A DNA stretch of 64,000 bases. It comes from Lineolata rhizophorae (taxonomy: Eukaryota > Ascomycota > Dothideomycetes > Lineolatales > Lineolataceae). How positions within the stretch are numbered: the first letter of the stretch is position 1; each line of letters starts with the position of its first letter. This document shows, piece after piece, positions 44,258-54,565 of the stretch. The notes under the pieces were generated by a model, which was given only the letters and a program-made list of their open reading frames with translations, was not told where the DNA came from and searched no databases. A program made the position numbers and the translations under genes. Location: NCBI GenBank assembly GCA_010093515.1, contig MU001676.1:321871-385870 (forward strand). The letters are read 5' to 3'.

Positions 44258-47200
44258 ATGACGGTAGGTCACGGCTTGATTTTACGACAGGTGCTCTCAA
44301 CATTGGCGGGTTATCGAGTCATACAATGTGTTCGTGGCGCCATGTTTGCGCCGTAGCGAGAACTTCCTTCTATGACTCTCACAATAGGCTGTGCTTTAGT
44401 CAAAGATCATTTTGACACCCTTTGATACCTCTTTCTTTCGCAGACATCTAGTGTTTCTCCCTTACCAACTTAGTCTAGTCACAGTAAACTGATACCTTGC
44501 GATGTGCAGGACGTCGAGATGGACAGCCCTCCAGAAGCTGCGATGGAGCAGCCGCTGAAGCCGGTCAGCTCTTCGAATGGCGGGATCGACGAGAGCCTAT
44601 ATAGCCGACAGCTGTACGTGCTGGGCCACGAAGCGATGAAGCGCATGAGCGCGTCCAACGTGCTCATCGCCGGTCTTCGCGGTCTGGGTACCGAGGTCGC
44701 CAAGAACATCGCCCTCGCCGGCGTCAAGTCTCTGACACTGTACGATCCCAACCCCGCAAAGATCGCCGATCTCTCGTCGCAGTTTTTTCTGCGCCCGGAC
44801 GACGTTGGCAAACCTCGCGCCGAGGTGACGACACCGCGGGTGTCGGAGCTGAATCCCTATACACCCGTCTCTACCCATCCGTCGAAGAAACTTGTCGAGG
44901 ATCTCGATCTTCTCAAGGAATACCAGGTCATCGTGTTGACGGAGTCACCACTAAAGGAACAGCTTGCCATCGCAGAGTTTTGCCGCGCAAATGACATCTA
45001 CCTGGTCGTTACCCAGACGTTCGGGCTATTTGGCACCATCTTCTGCGATTTGGGCAAGAACTTCGAGATCGTGGATCCAAACGGCGAGAATCCAGTGAGC
45101 GGTATCGTGGCGGACATCGATTCGGATGGGTTGGTCTCGGCGCACGATGAGTCTCGCCATGGTTTGGAAGACGGCGATGCGGTTATATTCTCCGAAGTTG
45201 AGGGTATGGAGGGTCTCAACGACGGGAAGCCGCGCGAAATCTCGGTTAAGGGACCGTACACTTTCTCCATTGGCGATGTCTCGGGGCTCGGCGAATACCG
45301 GCGAGGAGGGATATACACCCAGGTCAAGAAGAAGAAGGTCATGCAGTTCAACTCGCTTCAGGAAGAGCTCAAGAACCCGACTCTGATGATGTCCGATTTT
45401 GCAAAGTTTGATCGCCCCGCGCAGCTTCATGTCGGGTTCCAGGCTCTTCACAAGTTCGCCGAGAATCATGGTGGGGCGTTCCCCAAGCCTCATGGCGAGG
45501 CGGATGCAGCCGAAGTCTTGAAGTTGGCGCAGGCGATTGCCGAAGAGAGTGAAGAAAAGGTCGAGCTAGATGAGAAGCTCATCAACGAGCTCAGCTACCA
45601 AGCTCAGGGAGACATTAGTTCCGTCGCTGCCTTCTTTGGTGGGCTTGCCGCGCAGGAGGTTCTTAAGGCCGTCTCAGGGAAGTTCACTCCCATTCAACAG
45701 TGGCTCTACCTAGATTCCCTCGAGTCGCTTCCTACGTCCACCAAGCGATCCGAAGAGACATGCCAGCCGATCGGGAGCCGCTATGATGGGCAAATCGCCG
45801 TGTTCGGGAAGCCGTTCCAGGATAAACTCTTCGGTATTAAGATATTCCTGGTTGGTGCGGGTGCTATTGGGTGCGAAATGCTTAAGAACTGGGCCATGAT
45901 GGGCGTGGGTGCTGGCCAAGGTGGTAAGATCACGGTGACGGATATGGATCAAATTGAGCGGAGCAACCTCAATCGCCAGTTCCTTTTCCGCCCGACAGAC
46001 GTCGGAAAGCTGAAGAGCGAATGCGCCGCGGCGGCCGTGACAGCGATGAACCCGCACTTAACAGACAAAATCGTCACTCTAAAGGATCGGGTGGGACCGG
46101 ACACGGAACATATCTTCAACGAAGACTTTTGGCACCAACTCGACGTCGTAGTAAACGCTCTTGATAACGTTGAGGCGCGGACATATGTCGATCGTCGCTG
46201 CGTGTTCTTCAAGAAGCCACTGCTTGACAGTGGTACCCTAGGAACCAAAGGCAACACCCAAGTGGTGCTGCCTAAGCTTACCGAATCTTACTCGAGCTCC
46301 CAAGACCCTCCTGAGCAGTCCTTCCCCATGTGCACGCTACGCAGCTTCCCCAACCGTATTGAGCACACTATTGCTTGGGCGAAGGACCTGTTCCATACTT
46401 ATTTTGTAGGTCCGCCCGAGTTGGTCAACCAATATCTTACTATCCCCAACTACCTTTCTTCCGCTTTGAAGCAAACGGGCAATGAGAAGCAGACGTTGGA
46501 AACCTTGCAAGAGTTCCTTGTCACGGAGAAGCCGCTTGGCTTTAAGGACTGCATCGTTTGGGCCCGCAGGCAGTTCGAAAGGCAGTTCAACAACAATATC
46601 GTGCAGCTCCTCTACAACTTCCCCAAGGACTCCACGACATCCTCAGGCCAACCGTTCTGGTCAGGCCCCAAGCGCGCCCCTGATCCGCTCGTATTCGACC
46701 CGGAAAACCCAACGCACTTTGCTTTCGTGGAAGCGGCGGCGAACCTACATGCTTTCAACTTCAAGATTAGCTCTAAGGGAGTGACACGCCAAGACTACAT
46801 CTCCACTTTCCAGGAGATGATTGTTCCAGACTTCAAGCCAGACCCTGGTGTTAAGATTCAGGCAAACGACAACGAAGAGGACCCGAACGCAAACAACGCC
46901 GCCAACAACGACGCAAATGAGCTGCAATCTATTGCTGACTCGTTGCCAGCGCCCAAGTCGCTCGCTGGCTTCAAACTCGAGCCGGTAGAATTTGAGAAGG
47001 ACGACGACACCAACTATCACATCGACTTCATCACGGCAGCGTCCAACCTTAGAGCGGAGAACTACAAGATCGCAATGGCAGATCGGCACAAGACAAAGTT
47101 TATTGCGGGCAAGATCATCCCGGCCATCGCGACGACAACGGCGCTCGTGACGGGCCTAGTCAACCTAGAGTTGTACAAGGTGCTCGACGGCAAGGACGAC

Positions 47201-47675
47201 ATCGAGCAATACAAGAACGGCTTCGTGAACCTAGCGCTGCCCTTCTTCGGCTTCTCGGAGCCCATAGCGAGCCCCAAGGGCACGTATCAGGGCCCCAAAG
47301 GCGAGATCACCATCGACAAGATCTGGGACCGCTTCGAAACGGAGAACGTGACGCTACAGGAGTTCCTGGATGACTTCGAACAGAATCGCGGTCTGTCGAT
47401 TAGCATGCTGAGCTCGGGCGTGAGCTTGTTGTATGCGGCGTTCTACCCGGAGGCGAAGCTGAAGGATCGGAGGCCGTTGAGGTGAGTCTTCATTGTCCAT
47501 GTGGTATGATGGAATGGTGTGCTAACGTGGTGCTATTTGCAGGTTGGACAAACTCATCGAGACCATTAGCCGCAAACCCATCCCGGGTCACCAGAAGAAT
47601 GTCATTCTCGAGATTACGGCTGAAGATACTACCGGTGAAGACGTCGAGGTTCCGTACGTGATGCTCAGGCTTTAA
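44258..47675 (+). CDS. uba1: Ubiquitin-activating enzyme E1
   Basis: Three exons in this model (44258-44263, 44510-47481, 47543-47675), 1036 residues, the normal size of Uba1. The N-terminal inactive adenylation half begins [20 protein letters not shown]. The active adenylation half has the ATP loop [17 protein letters not shown] and [17 protein letters not shown]. The catalytic cysteine is Cys610 in [19 protein letters not shown]. The C-terminal ubiquitin-fold domain ends in [13 protein letters not shown]. Uba1 adenylates ubiquitin and passes it to E2 enzymes in nucleus and cytosol. The body is certain; the start is not. Only ATG-ACG lies in exon 1 before a 246-nt intron, while the same frame upstream encodes a basic NLS-like stretch with no ATG. 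Confidence 0.93.
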
Positions 47676-48861
47676 ATAGAGCGGCAAATGATGGGAGATT
47701 CACTTTCGAGGTAGACTGGGATGGGTTTTCATGGTTGCCTTTTTAGTAGTCAAGTCGGCAAACTGAGGAGTAGCTGGTTCCTAAGCAGAGATCCGAATCA
47801 TGGAAAGGGGAATTTGGAGTATTTGCATAGGTCCAGTGCGTGACCGGCTTGCTTTATCTTCCTCTCCCATCGGTAGGCTTTAGGTAGATAGAGCAGTCTA
47901 CTGCCTTCTCTCTTACGATTGTCCATAGAATGAGTCATACGAACAGTGTTCTACTTCAGTATTTAGTAGTGATGAAGAGAACGTGATGTTTGTCGCATAT
48001 TGTCACGTTATCTTCCGGCACTCCTTAGCTTGATAAGGCGTTAACGCCGGTCTAACTGATATCAACAAATAATGCTTTTCGTTAGCACCCAAGCAATAGG
48101 CTTATTATGGGCCCTAGGTATCCCTCTTAGGATATAAATTATGACAATGCCAGCACAAGCCAAATTGCGCACGTCCGCACGGAAATGAACGACAGGATCA
48201 ATACTGTATCGAGGTTGGTAAACAAACCGCTAGAGCACTTCGAATATGCAGACTGGAAGGTCTCCTGTTGTCAAGAACATGGCCGAGAAATCTGGCTAGG
48301 GGTCATTTTAGCAGATGGGAGGTAGCTCTTGCACTGCTGTTGGGGTTCACTTCCTCTCAAGCATTTGAATCCATCTGGGGCTTAGGCATAGAGTCAAGGA
48401 AGCTCAAAACTGTGGATGGACTACAAGCTTAAGGGCCTACATCTAGCCTTGGTTTGAACTATGAGGATGAGGAGGCTGAATGGGCCTAGGGGTGAGTGAC
48501 CTATACACATTTAGCACAGTGGGACAGCCGGTGTATGAGCCACCTAGGAAGAAAGTCCTAAGAAAGATGGCGGATACATGTATGGCAGAATTAAGGACTG
48601 AGAGAACAGGAGCATGCCAACGATGGGTGTTCAAGAAATGATAAACCTAAGTATCATATGCTCTTCAGTTAGTTCATTTCGGGGTTCATTGCCCTCCGTG
48701 TAACTATTTTATTGGGTACCCCGTAGATGAAGGCTATCGCACTGCGACATTTTCCGGGAAACTCGAGATCCTAGGAAGAAGGGTCGGGGTAGTTGCATCG
48801 GAATAATTTACAGCATCGAAAGCAAGAATAGAGCAGGTAAGCTCTAAATCGGCTTTTGTGT
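47676..48861. other. Intergenic between convergent genes, no gene seen
   Basis: 1.2 kb, AT-rich, joining the 3' flanks of UBA1 and the flavin monooxygenase gene. It contains the 12-bp perfect palindrome GGCGTTAACGCC at 48037-48048. No coding frame with a motif. Confidence 0.5.
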
Positions 48862-50586
48862 CTAATGAACCACACCATTCCCCTTTCGAAGCTTATCCTC
48901 CCGCTCTACGACTGCAAGAGGTAGCGCCCCGCCGATGCCAAATAAAACAAAAGGCGCCCACTTCCACCTGAACGGTTGAATAGCAATAACGAAAAGGAAC
49001 CAATATATCAGTTCGGAGTAAGTGAAAAAGTCAAAAGCACCGCTGTAACTTGAAGTCAGCTCGGATTCTCGTTCATCGGCTGAAAAGTTTCTGTCGACTT
49101 ACGTCGGGGACCTCGCCTTGATCCACCTTGTCATGTCAATCCACCTCTTCATCCACTTCTCCTTCGGCCTCGCTAGCGGATCCACAAGAAACATGAGCAG
49201 GAACCTCGTATAGATTCCAATGTGGTAATTTCCGACCGAGCCAATGGCATTGACGTATGTGCAATTGTCGGCGCAAATGTCCATGTGTTCCGGCGGAAAC
49301 ACCTGCAGATACCAATTCGGGGGCTCGTACGGCGGCTGGAACACTTCGTCCGGGAGAAAGGCGAGACTCGGCCGTTTGAATCCGGTAGCCATTATGCACA
49401 TGTCGCCCTCGATGAGTTCTTCTCTGCCCGGTCCGCCCTTCGGTACTCCTTGTGCGCGTCGGTTGAAGCGCACGCCGTCCGGCTCGAAGCCGAGAATATC
49501 GCCGCGAAGCCACTTGGCTTTGCCGGAACGGACTAGATCGAGCACCTCGTCGTTCACCATGGGTGTTTCGGTGAAAATCCCCTTTTTGCTGTTCGGTGGG
49601 GGCGCGATATCGGCGAGGTCGCGGTAGAAGAAACGGCGGAGCATCCACTCCGGGAGCCAGGAGAGATTGGTTTCGGAGCCGAAGACGTTCATGGCGAGGA
49701 GCATGTCGATAAAGGGGTTGCGGGGGATAATCCATTTCTCGGACTGCGGGATCTAATGAGTACGCCGAGCCTTGGTAGTAATATCACCGTGTTGACTTAC
49801 CCGTGCGAGCACGTTTGTGATCTCGGCGTCCTCAGAGGCGACAAACTCAAGAGCCTCCACTGCACTAGCGCCGCCTCCGATGACAATGACCTTTTTGCCT
49901 TTGGCTTGCCTCCCATCCAGGTCCGAGGAGTGGCATATCTCTCCCTTGAATTCTTCCATTCCCGGAATATGTGGCATCTTTGGGTCACCACAAGTGCCAA
50001 TGGCTGCAATGACCCCGTCAAACCGACCGTTTGACGGATCGTTAAGAATCCATCTACCATGGAGATCCTTGTAGACTTTCGTAACGCGGGTATTGAACTT
50101 GGTCTTCTCCTCTAGACCGTACTTACGCCACAGTTGCTCGACCTGGCTCACTATCTGGTGGCGGTTCGGATATCCGGATTTCCATGTCACCGAAGGGTGG
50201 AAACGATACATCAGGCTATGTATCTGAAGACCGGACGTGTTGTTGACTCTCTGCAGACCATGTCAGTTACTATTTAATCACTCGACCCGAGTTGGTGCTA
50301 ACAAAACTGAAAGAATCAGCTCTCGACTTACACTCCATATTCCACCAAGATTCTTCCGACTCCCCGCCTCAAGAATCACGCAGTCGAACCCATGTCCCAC
50401 GCAATGGCTCGCGGCCGGCACTCCGGTCAGCCCAGCGCCAATAACAGCAATCTTAGGCCGTCGCAAATGCGCCTTGCGCGGCGGCGGCGTCGGCGACAGC
50501 ACCTTGCTCAGGATCCATTGGATCACCTGGTAGACGAAGAGCACTGGATGGCGGAGCGCAAACAGCACAAAGTCTTGGGTAGACAT
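48862..50586 (-). CDS. Membrane-anchored flavin-containing monooxygenase-like protein
   Basis: Four exons on the minus strand: 50332-50586, 49801-50250, 49103-49752, 48862-49042, 511 residues. The FAD site IAVIGAGLTGVPAASHCVG and the NADPH-type site VIVIGGGASAVEALEF are both present, with the FMO signature-like FKGEICHSSDLDG between them and IMATGFKRP near the end of the catalytic part. A hydrophobic segment precedes the FAD site (FALRHPVLFVYQVIQWIL), and two hydrophobic stretches end the protein (YWFLFVIAIQPF, then APFVLFGIGGALPLAVV). This suggests membrane attachment at both ends, in contrast to soluble Baeyer-Villiger enzymes. Substrate unknown. No biosynthetic cluster surrounds it. Confidence 0.87.
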
Positions 50587-51375
50587 TGTGCCTGATTTTT
50601 TGGTCAGGCGCAAATGCTGAGAAAGAGGAGAGGTTTGGAGTGTAGCTACATTTTGCGGAAGCTCCGAGGAGGAGCTCGATGAGCGGACCCTGCGTGTTGC
50701 GCTAAATCGACGTCATAGTGGACAGGGCTGGTGTTTGCTCGCTCACGCACTGCGCGCATGTGAAAGTCGTACCGCGGCATTCTCCCTCGGTACTGCATCT
50801 TGAATTCAATCCGTGGTGGCCGATCCTATTTCATCACTTCCCCACGTGGGTGAGTGCTCGAAACTTGCCGCTTAAGTGCCACCTGAAGCTTATTCTAGTG
50901 CCAAGGTCTTAATTGATGAATTCTCTGAAATTGAACGCATTCACCGGCTAGTAGCCTTCCAACATTTAGCTTAGCAGACCGAATTTTGAAACTTTCGCAT
51001 TTGTTGAGGTCATAAATTATAGAATTGTGGGAGTGCTGCAAGGTTGTGAGCCCCCAAATACTTGTTAAGCGCCAACGTCAAACCGCCAAATTTGGCACAA
51101 TCATATAAATAACCATGGACTCATGACTTTCTGTTAATAATTATATGTAAGCATAGCATGTAAAAAAGAGTATGAGCTTCAATTCTTGAGTTTTTCTAGT
51201 ACCATCCGCGTTCGTTCTGCCTCTCCCCACCGCCCAACCCTCCCCTCAACCGTCGCGCAACGCGTCCATCCAGCTACGCGCGCAAACTTCACGCGCATCA
51301 CTTCCACTCCCAGCGTCCCCCCGGGCGCGTCTTCCTATCCCAACCCCGCCGCCGGAAACCCGCCGCCACAATACG
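50587..51375. promoter_or_regulatory. Shared upstream region of the flavin monooxygenase (-) and DAD1 (+)
   Basis: About 790 bases between divergent starts. The stretch 50930-51190 is AT-rich, with runs such as ATAAATTATAG and ATAATTATATG. No defined element was recognised. Confidence 0.5.
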
Positions 51376-51921
51376 ATGTCCACCAGTACACGCCACCAGC
51401 ACTCGCACGGCGAGGCGCGGAAAACCGAGTTCGAGCGGCAGCGCGACGAGCTGGTCGGCGAGGTCGCCATGGTGCGTTGCGTTTCGGGCTCTCCCCACTT
51501 GGCTGGATTGAGCGACACGACTGATTTGCGAGCGCGGGCGCGGGCGCCGAGAACAGAGCCTCGAGCACGTCCTGCAGAACATCAACAAGCTGAACCGGAG
51601 TCTGGAGGGCGTTATAGCGGTACGCCGAGTCCTTCCCCCTGGTGCCTTCCCTCCGACTCCCTGTTGTGGTCCTTGTTATTCCTGTCTGACTCGGTTCCCG
51701 CCCCGATCGCTGCATTCTAGGTCGGCAACGAGTTCTCCTCGGTCGAAGCGCTGTGGTCACAGTTCGAGAACGTTATGGCGCGGGATGCGCATGCGGGCGA
51801 TGAGGAAGAAGAAGGGGACCGTACGACGGTGGAGGGAGAAGGAGAGGCGGATGGGGGGAGAGAGGAGGAGGGCGGAGGCGGAGGTGAGGGGCAAGCGAGG
51901 GCCGGGGAGGGCCCGAGGTGA
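51376..51921 (+). CDS. dad1: DASH complex subunit DAD1
   Basis: Three exons (51376-51471, 51557-51619, 51721-51921), 119 residues. The conserved block spans all exons: [20 protein letters not shown], then [20 protein letters not shown] and [14 protein letters not shown]. This is the full Dad1 domain; beyond it, yeast Dad1 (94 residues) has little, while here an acidic Glu/Gly-rich tail of about 40 residues follows. Dad1 is part of the fungal-specific DASH/Dam1 ring that couples kinetochores to microtubules. Introns of 85 and 101 nt have GT-AG ends; the first acceptor (GAACAG) lacks a pyrimidine tract. Confidence 0.94.
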
Positions 51922-52745
51922 ACGGATAGCGTTGGCGGGAAATAACGAGTGAGAAAGGAAGTGAGGGATATAGCGTGGACTCTGGCGTGAGAGGGATACA
52001 CCGCGTTTATTGATACCCGTTGGACGTACAGAAGATTCGATCGATGACCGTGTTATGCACTATATGGGCGCCTGTGAAGCTAACACCTTCATCACGAGTT
52101 TGAGTTGTCGAAGCATGAAATATGTAGGCATATGGAACTTTTGTTCATTTCAAATGAAGCCGAGGGCATTATAAACCCGACATCGTCAAAGCCAGCGCAA
52201 GTTGAGAGAAACAAGACGGGAAAGGAAAACAAGTTGTGGACACCATCGTAGCGCGTACAAAGATGGAATAATAGTTCACACACGACTGAATGAGTTGTAC
52301 AAAGGGGCAGAATCGAGTTTGCGTGGGTGGAGAGACCAAATCGATTGGTCTTTCTGTGTAGTAAAAGGAAAAGTAATAGGGAAAGAGGAAAGGGAAGGGG
52401 GTAAATGTATTACAAAAAGAAGCCCTCCCTTTCCTGGAGGCGTGTGTTGTTCTTTGATGGGGATAAAAGAAAAGAAAAGAAAAATACACACGGACTGGAG
52501 CCGCCCCTATAAACGCCGGTCGTGATGATAATGCACTTCTTTCCCACCCGGCCTTCCCATGAGAGAAAAAGAGCCGCCGACCGTACTAGCTGGAGCGGAG
52601 CAGCAGCGCCCTTCATCCGTTCGTCCTCGTCCGTTCTTGCCCATCATCCATGTTAAACCTACCTCCCCAGACCACCACCATAAGAATCTGACCACGAAGT
52701 AAAGAAGCATCGACCGCTGCAGCCCACCACTCCAGTTAAACCCGC
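51922..52745. other. Intergenic between convergent genes, no gene seen
   Basis: The 3' flanks of DAD1 and RHO4. A purine-rich stretch (52370-52500 on the plus strand) opens several frames on both strands without motifs. It is probably UTR sequence. Confidence 0.5.
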
Positions 52746-53850
52746 CTACAAAATCTTGCACCCCTTCTTCACCCTCTTCCTCGCCGCGGCCGCGGCCCCC
52801 AAAGCGCTCTGCATCCCACTCCCCTTCCCATCCGCATCCCCATACACGTCAGCACCAGCCGCACCCGCGCCGCCGCGGCCGTTAATCCCGCCGGCGCCCT
52901 GAGGCAGCCACTCGTCGCCGACGGCCATGGTGACGGCCGTGTCGAAGATGTCATCGACGCCGCGCATCTCCTTGGACGAGCACTCCATGTAGTGGGCGCC
53001 CATTTTGGCGGCCACAGCGCGGCCCTGCTCGGGCGTCACGGGCGTGAGGCCTTGCGTCTTGAGCAGGTCGATGCAGGTGCGCTTGTGGCGGAGGTCGGAC
53101 TTCAGGCCGCAGAGGATGAGCGGGGTGGTGGGGCAGAAGTGGAGGACTTCGGGGTACCACTATATGGGAAGAATGTTAGTTGGGGAGGTCTTGAGGAGAG
53201 AGGAGGGAGGAGAGACAGGGGGTGTCTTACCTTGTCCATGACGTTCTCGAGCGAGTTGGGGCAGTCGATGGCAAAGCAGACGAAGATAAGGTCGGTCTCC
53301 GGGTACGAAAGTGGACGCAGCCGGTCGTACTCTTCCTGCCCGGCGGTGTCCCAGAGAGCGAGCTCGACCATTTTGCCCGAGGGCGAATGCGGCGTGTGTG
53401 TGATGTAGTTTTCGAAGACGGTGGGGACGTATTTCTGTCATTATATCACCCAAGCGTTAGACCACCCAATCCCTTTTTTTTATCCCGAACATTCATAAAT
53501 AATCAAGCAAGCAAGTAAGCAAAAACACTCACCTCAGGGAAGTAGCCCTGGCTGTAGCTGATCATCAGGCACGTCTTACCACAGCCACCGTCGCCGACGA
53601 CGACAAACTTCTTGGAGTAGGCGGGCGGTTCCGTCATGCTGGTCGCATTGGACTCGCGGCCCGTGGTCGAGACGGTGCCGGCCGATGAGTCGACGGTACC
53701 GTTGCTCTCGCGCTCGCTGGGCCGCCGCACCGGCTTGCGCTGCGGCTGGTGGAGGCTCGAATATGAGGCAGCGTGCGTATGGACAGAGACGCGCTCCGAG
53801 GGCTTGCGGCGCAAGTAATCGTAGCTTTGGCCTGTTGACAGGGCTGCCAT
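52746..53850 (-). CDS. rho4: Rho-family GTPase RHO4
   Basis: Three exons on the minus strand (53533-53850, 53231-53434, 52746-53159), 311 residues. An N-terminal extension of about 80 Ser/Arg-rich residues precedes the GTPase domain. G motifs: GDGGCGKTC (86-94), effector [38 protein letters not shown] in place of TKxD, and CSSKEM. A Gly/Ala-rich insert leads to a basic stretch RKRVKKG and the prenylation box CKIL, which favours geranylgeranylation. The long N-terminus and the effector loop with ITHT are typical of fungal Rho4, which controls septation and cell-wall deposition at division sites. It is divergent from the LCB3-like gene. Confidence 0.9.
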
Positions 53851-54565
53851 TTTGGAAATATGTGATGTACGCGTGTTGGCGCGCGATGGGATGAGAGTCG
53901 TGTGTTGGTTTGCCGGTAGAGGTGAGGCTGGACAGGATAAGCTCACGAGAGTCCAGCCACGTTGGGCGAGAGACAAATGTGAAGTGATGAGTGGCAGTCG
54001 AAGATGGCACGGGCAGAAGGTTTCCTCAAGGGATAAAGGGAGTGGTTGAGCGTGTGTGCGCGCGAACCGATGCGAGCCAACTAGAGCAGAATCTGGCCCG
54101 TACCTATATGTGTCCGGCGGAGGGCAGTTATAGGTACTTTAAGGCAGGACGACGATAAGGCGTGGAGGACGAGCGCGAGAGGCGGCGTGCGGGCGATCTT
54201 TGAGGCCGGAGGGGCAGGTCCGACGGCTGTTTACGCCTGCCTCGTCTGCGCTGTCGGGGCAACGCGACTTGGCGGGGCGCCACACCCCGGCACGCGCCGA
54301 GGCGCCCCACGGCCCTCGCCCATCAGCCCGGTGCCAAGCGGCGGCTGAGCGAGCGACCACCACCGCGTTGCACCGCCCACCTTGCCGGACCCCTTCGAGT
54401 TCAACACCGGACGAGAGGACCCTGGGGCCACCCGCACCCACCGACGTCGAAATAAAAATAATACAAAAATTTCTCCTGCCCGCCCCGGCTCGTTCCGGCC
54501 ATGAGCGCTTGCGACCGCTCTGGAACCGCGGCCATCGGGACACCATAGCACGTCGACGCCGCCGA
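53851..54565. promoter_or_regulatory. Shared upstream region of RHO4 (-) and LCB3-like (+) genes
   Basis: About 715 bases between divergent starts. It is GC-rich from 54140 onward, where a minus-strand frame (54139-54966) overlaps the LCB3-like exons and is a shadow. No specific site was recognised. Confidence 0.5.

Noticed and set aside
44504-44509. Start of UBA1 at an in-frame GTG directly upstream of the conserved part
   Set aside because: The GTG overlaps the splice acceptor GTGCAG; joining to the upstream ATG-ACG exon is more plausible.
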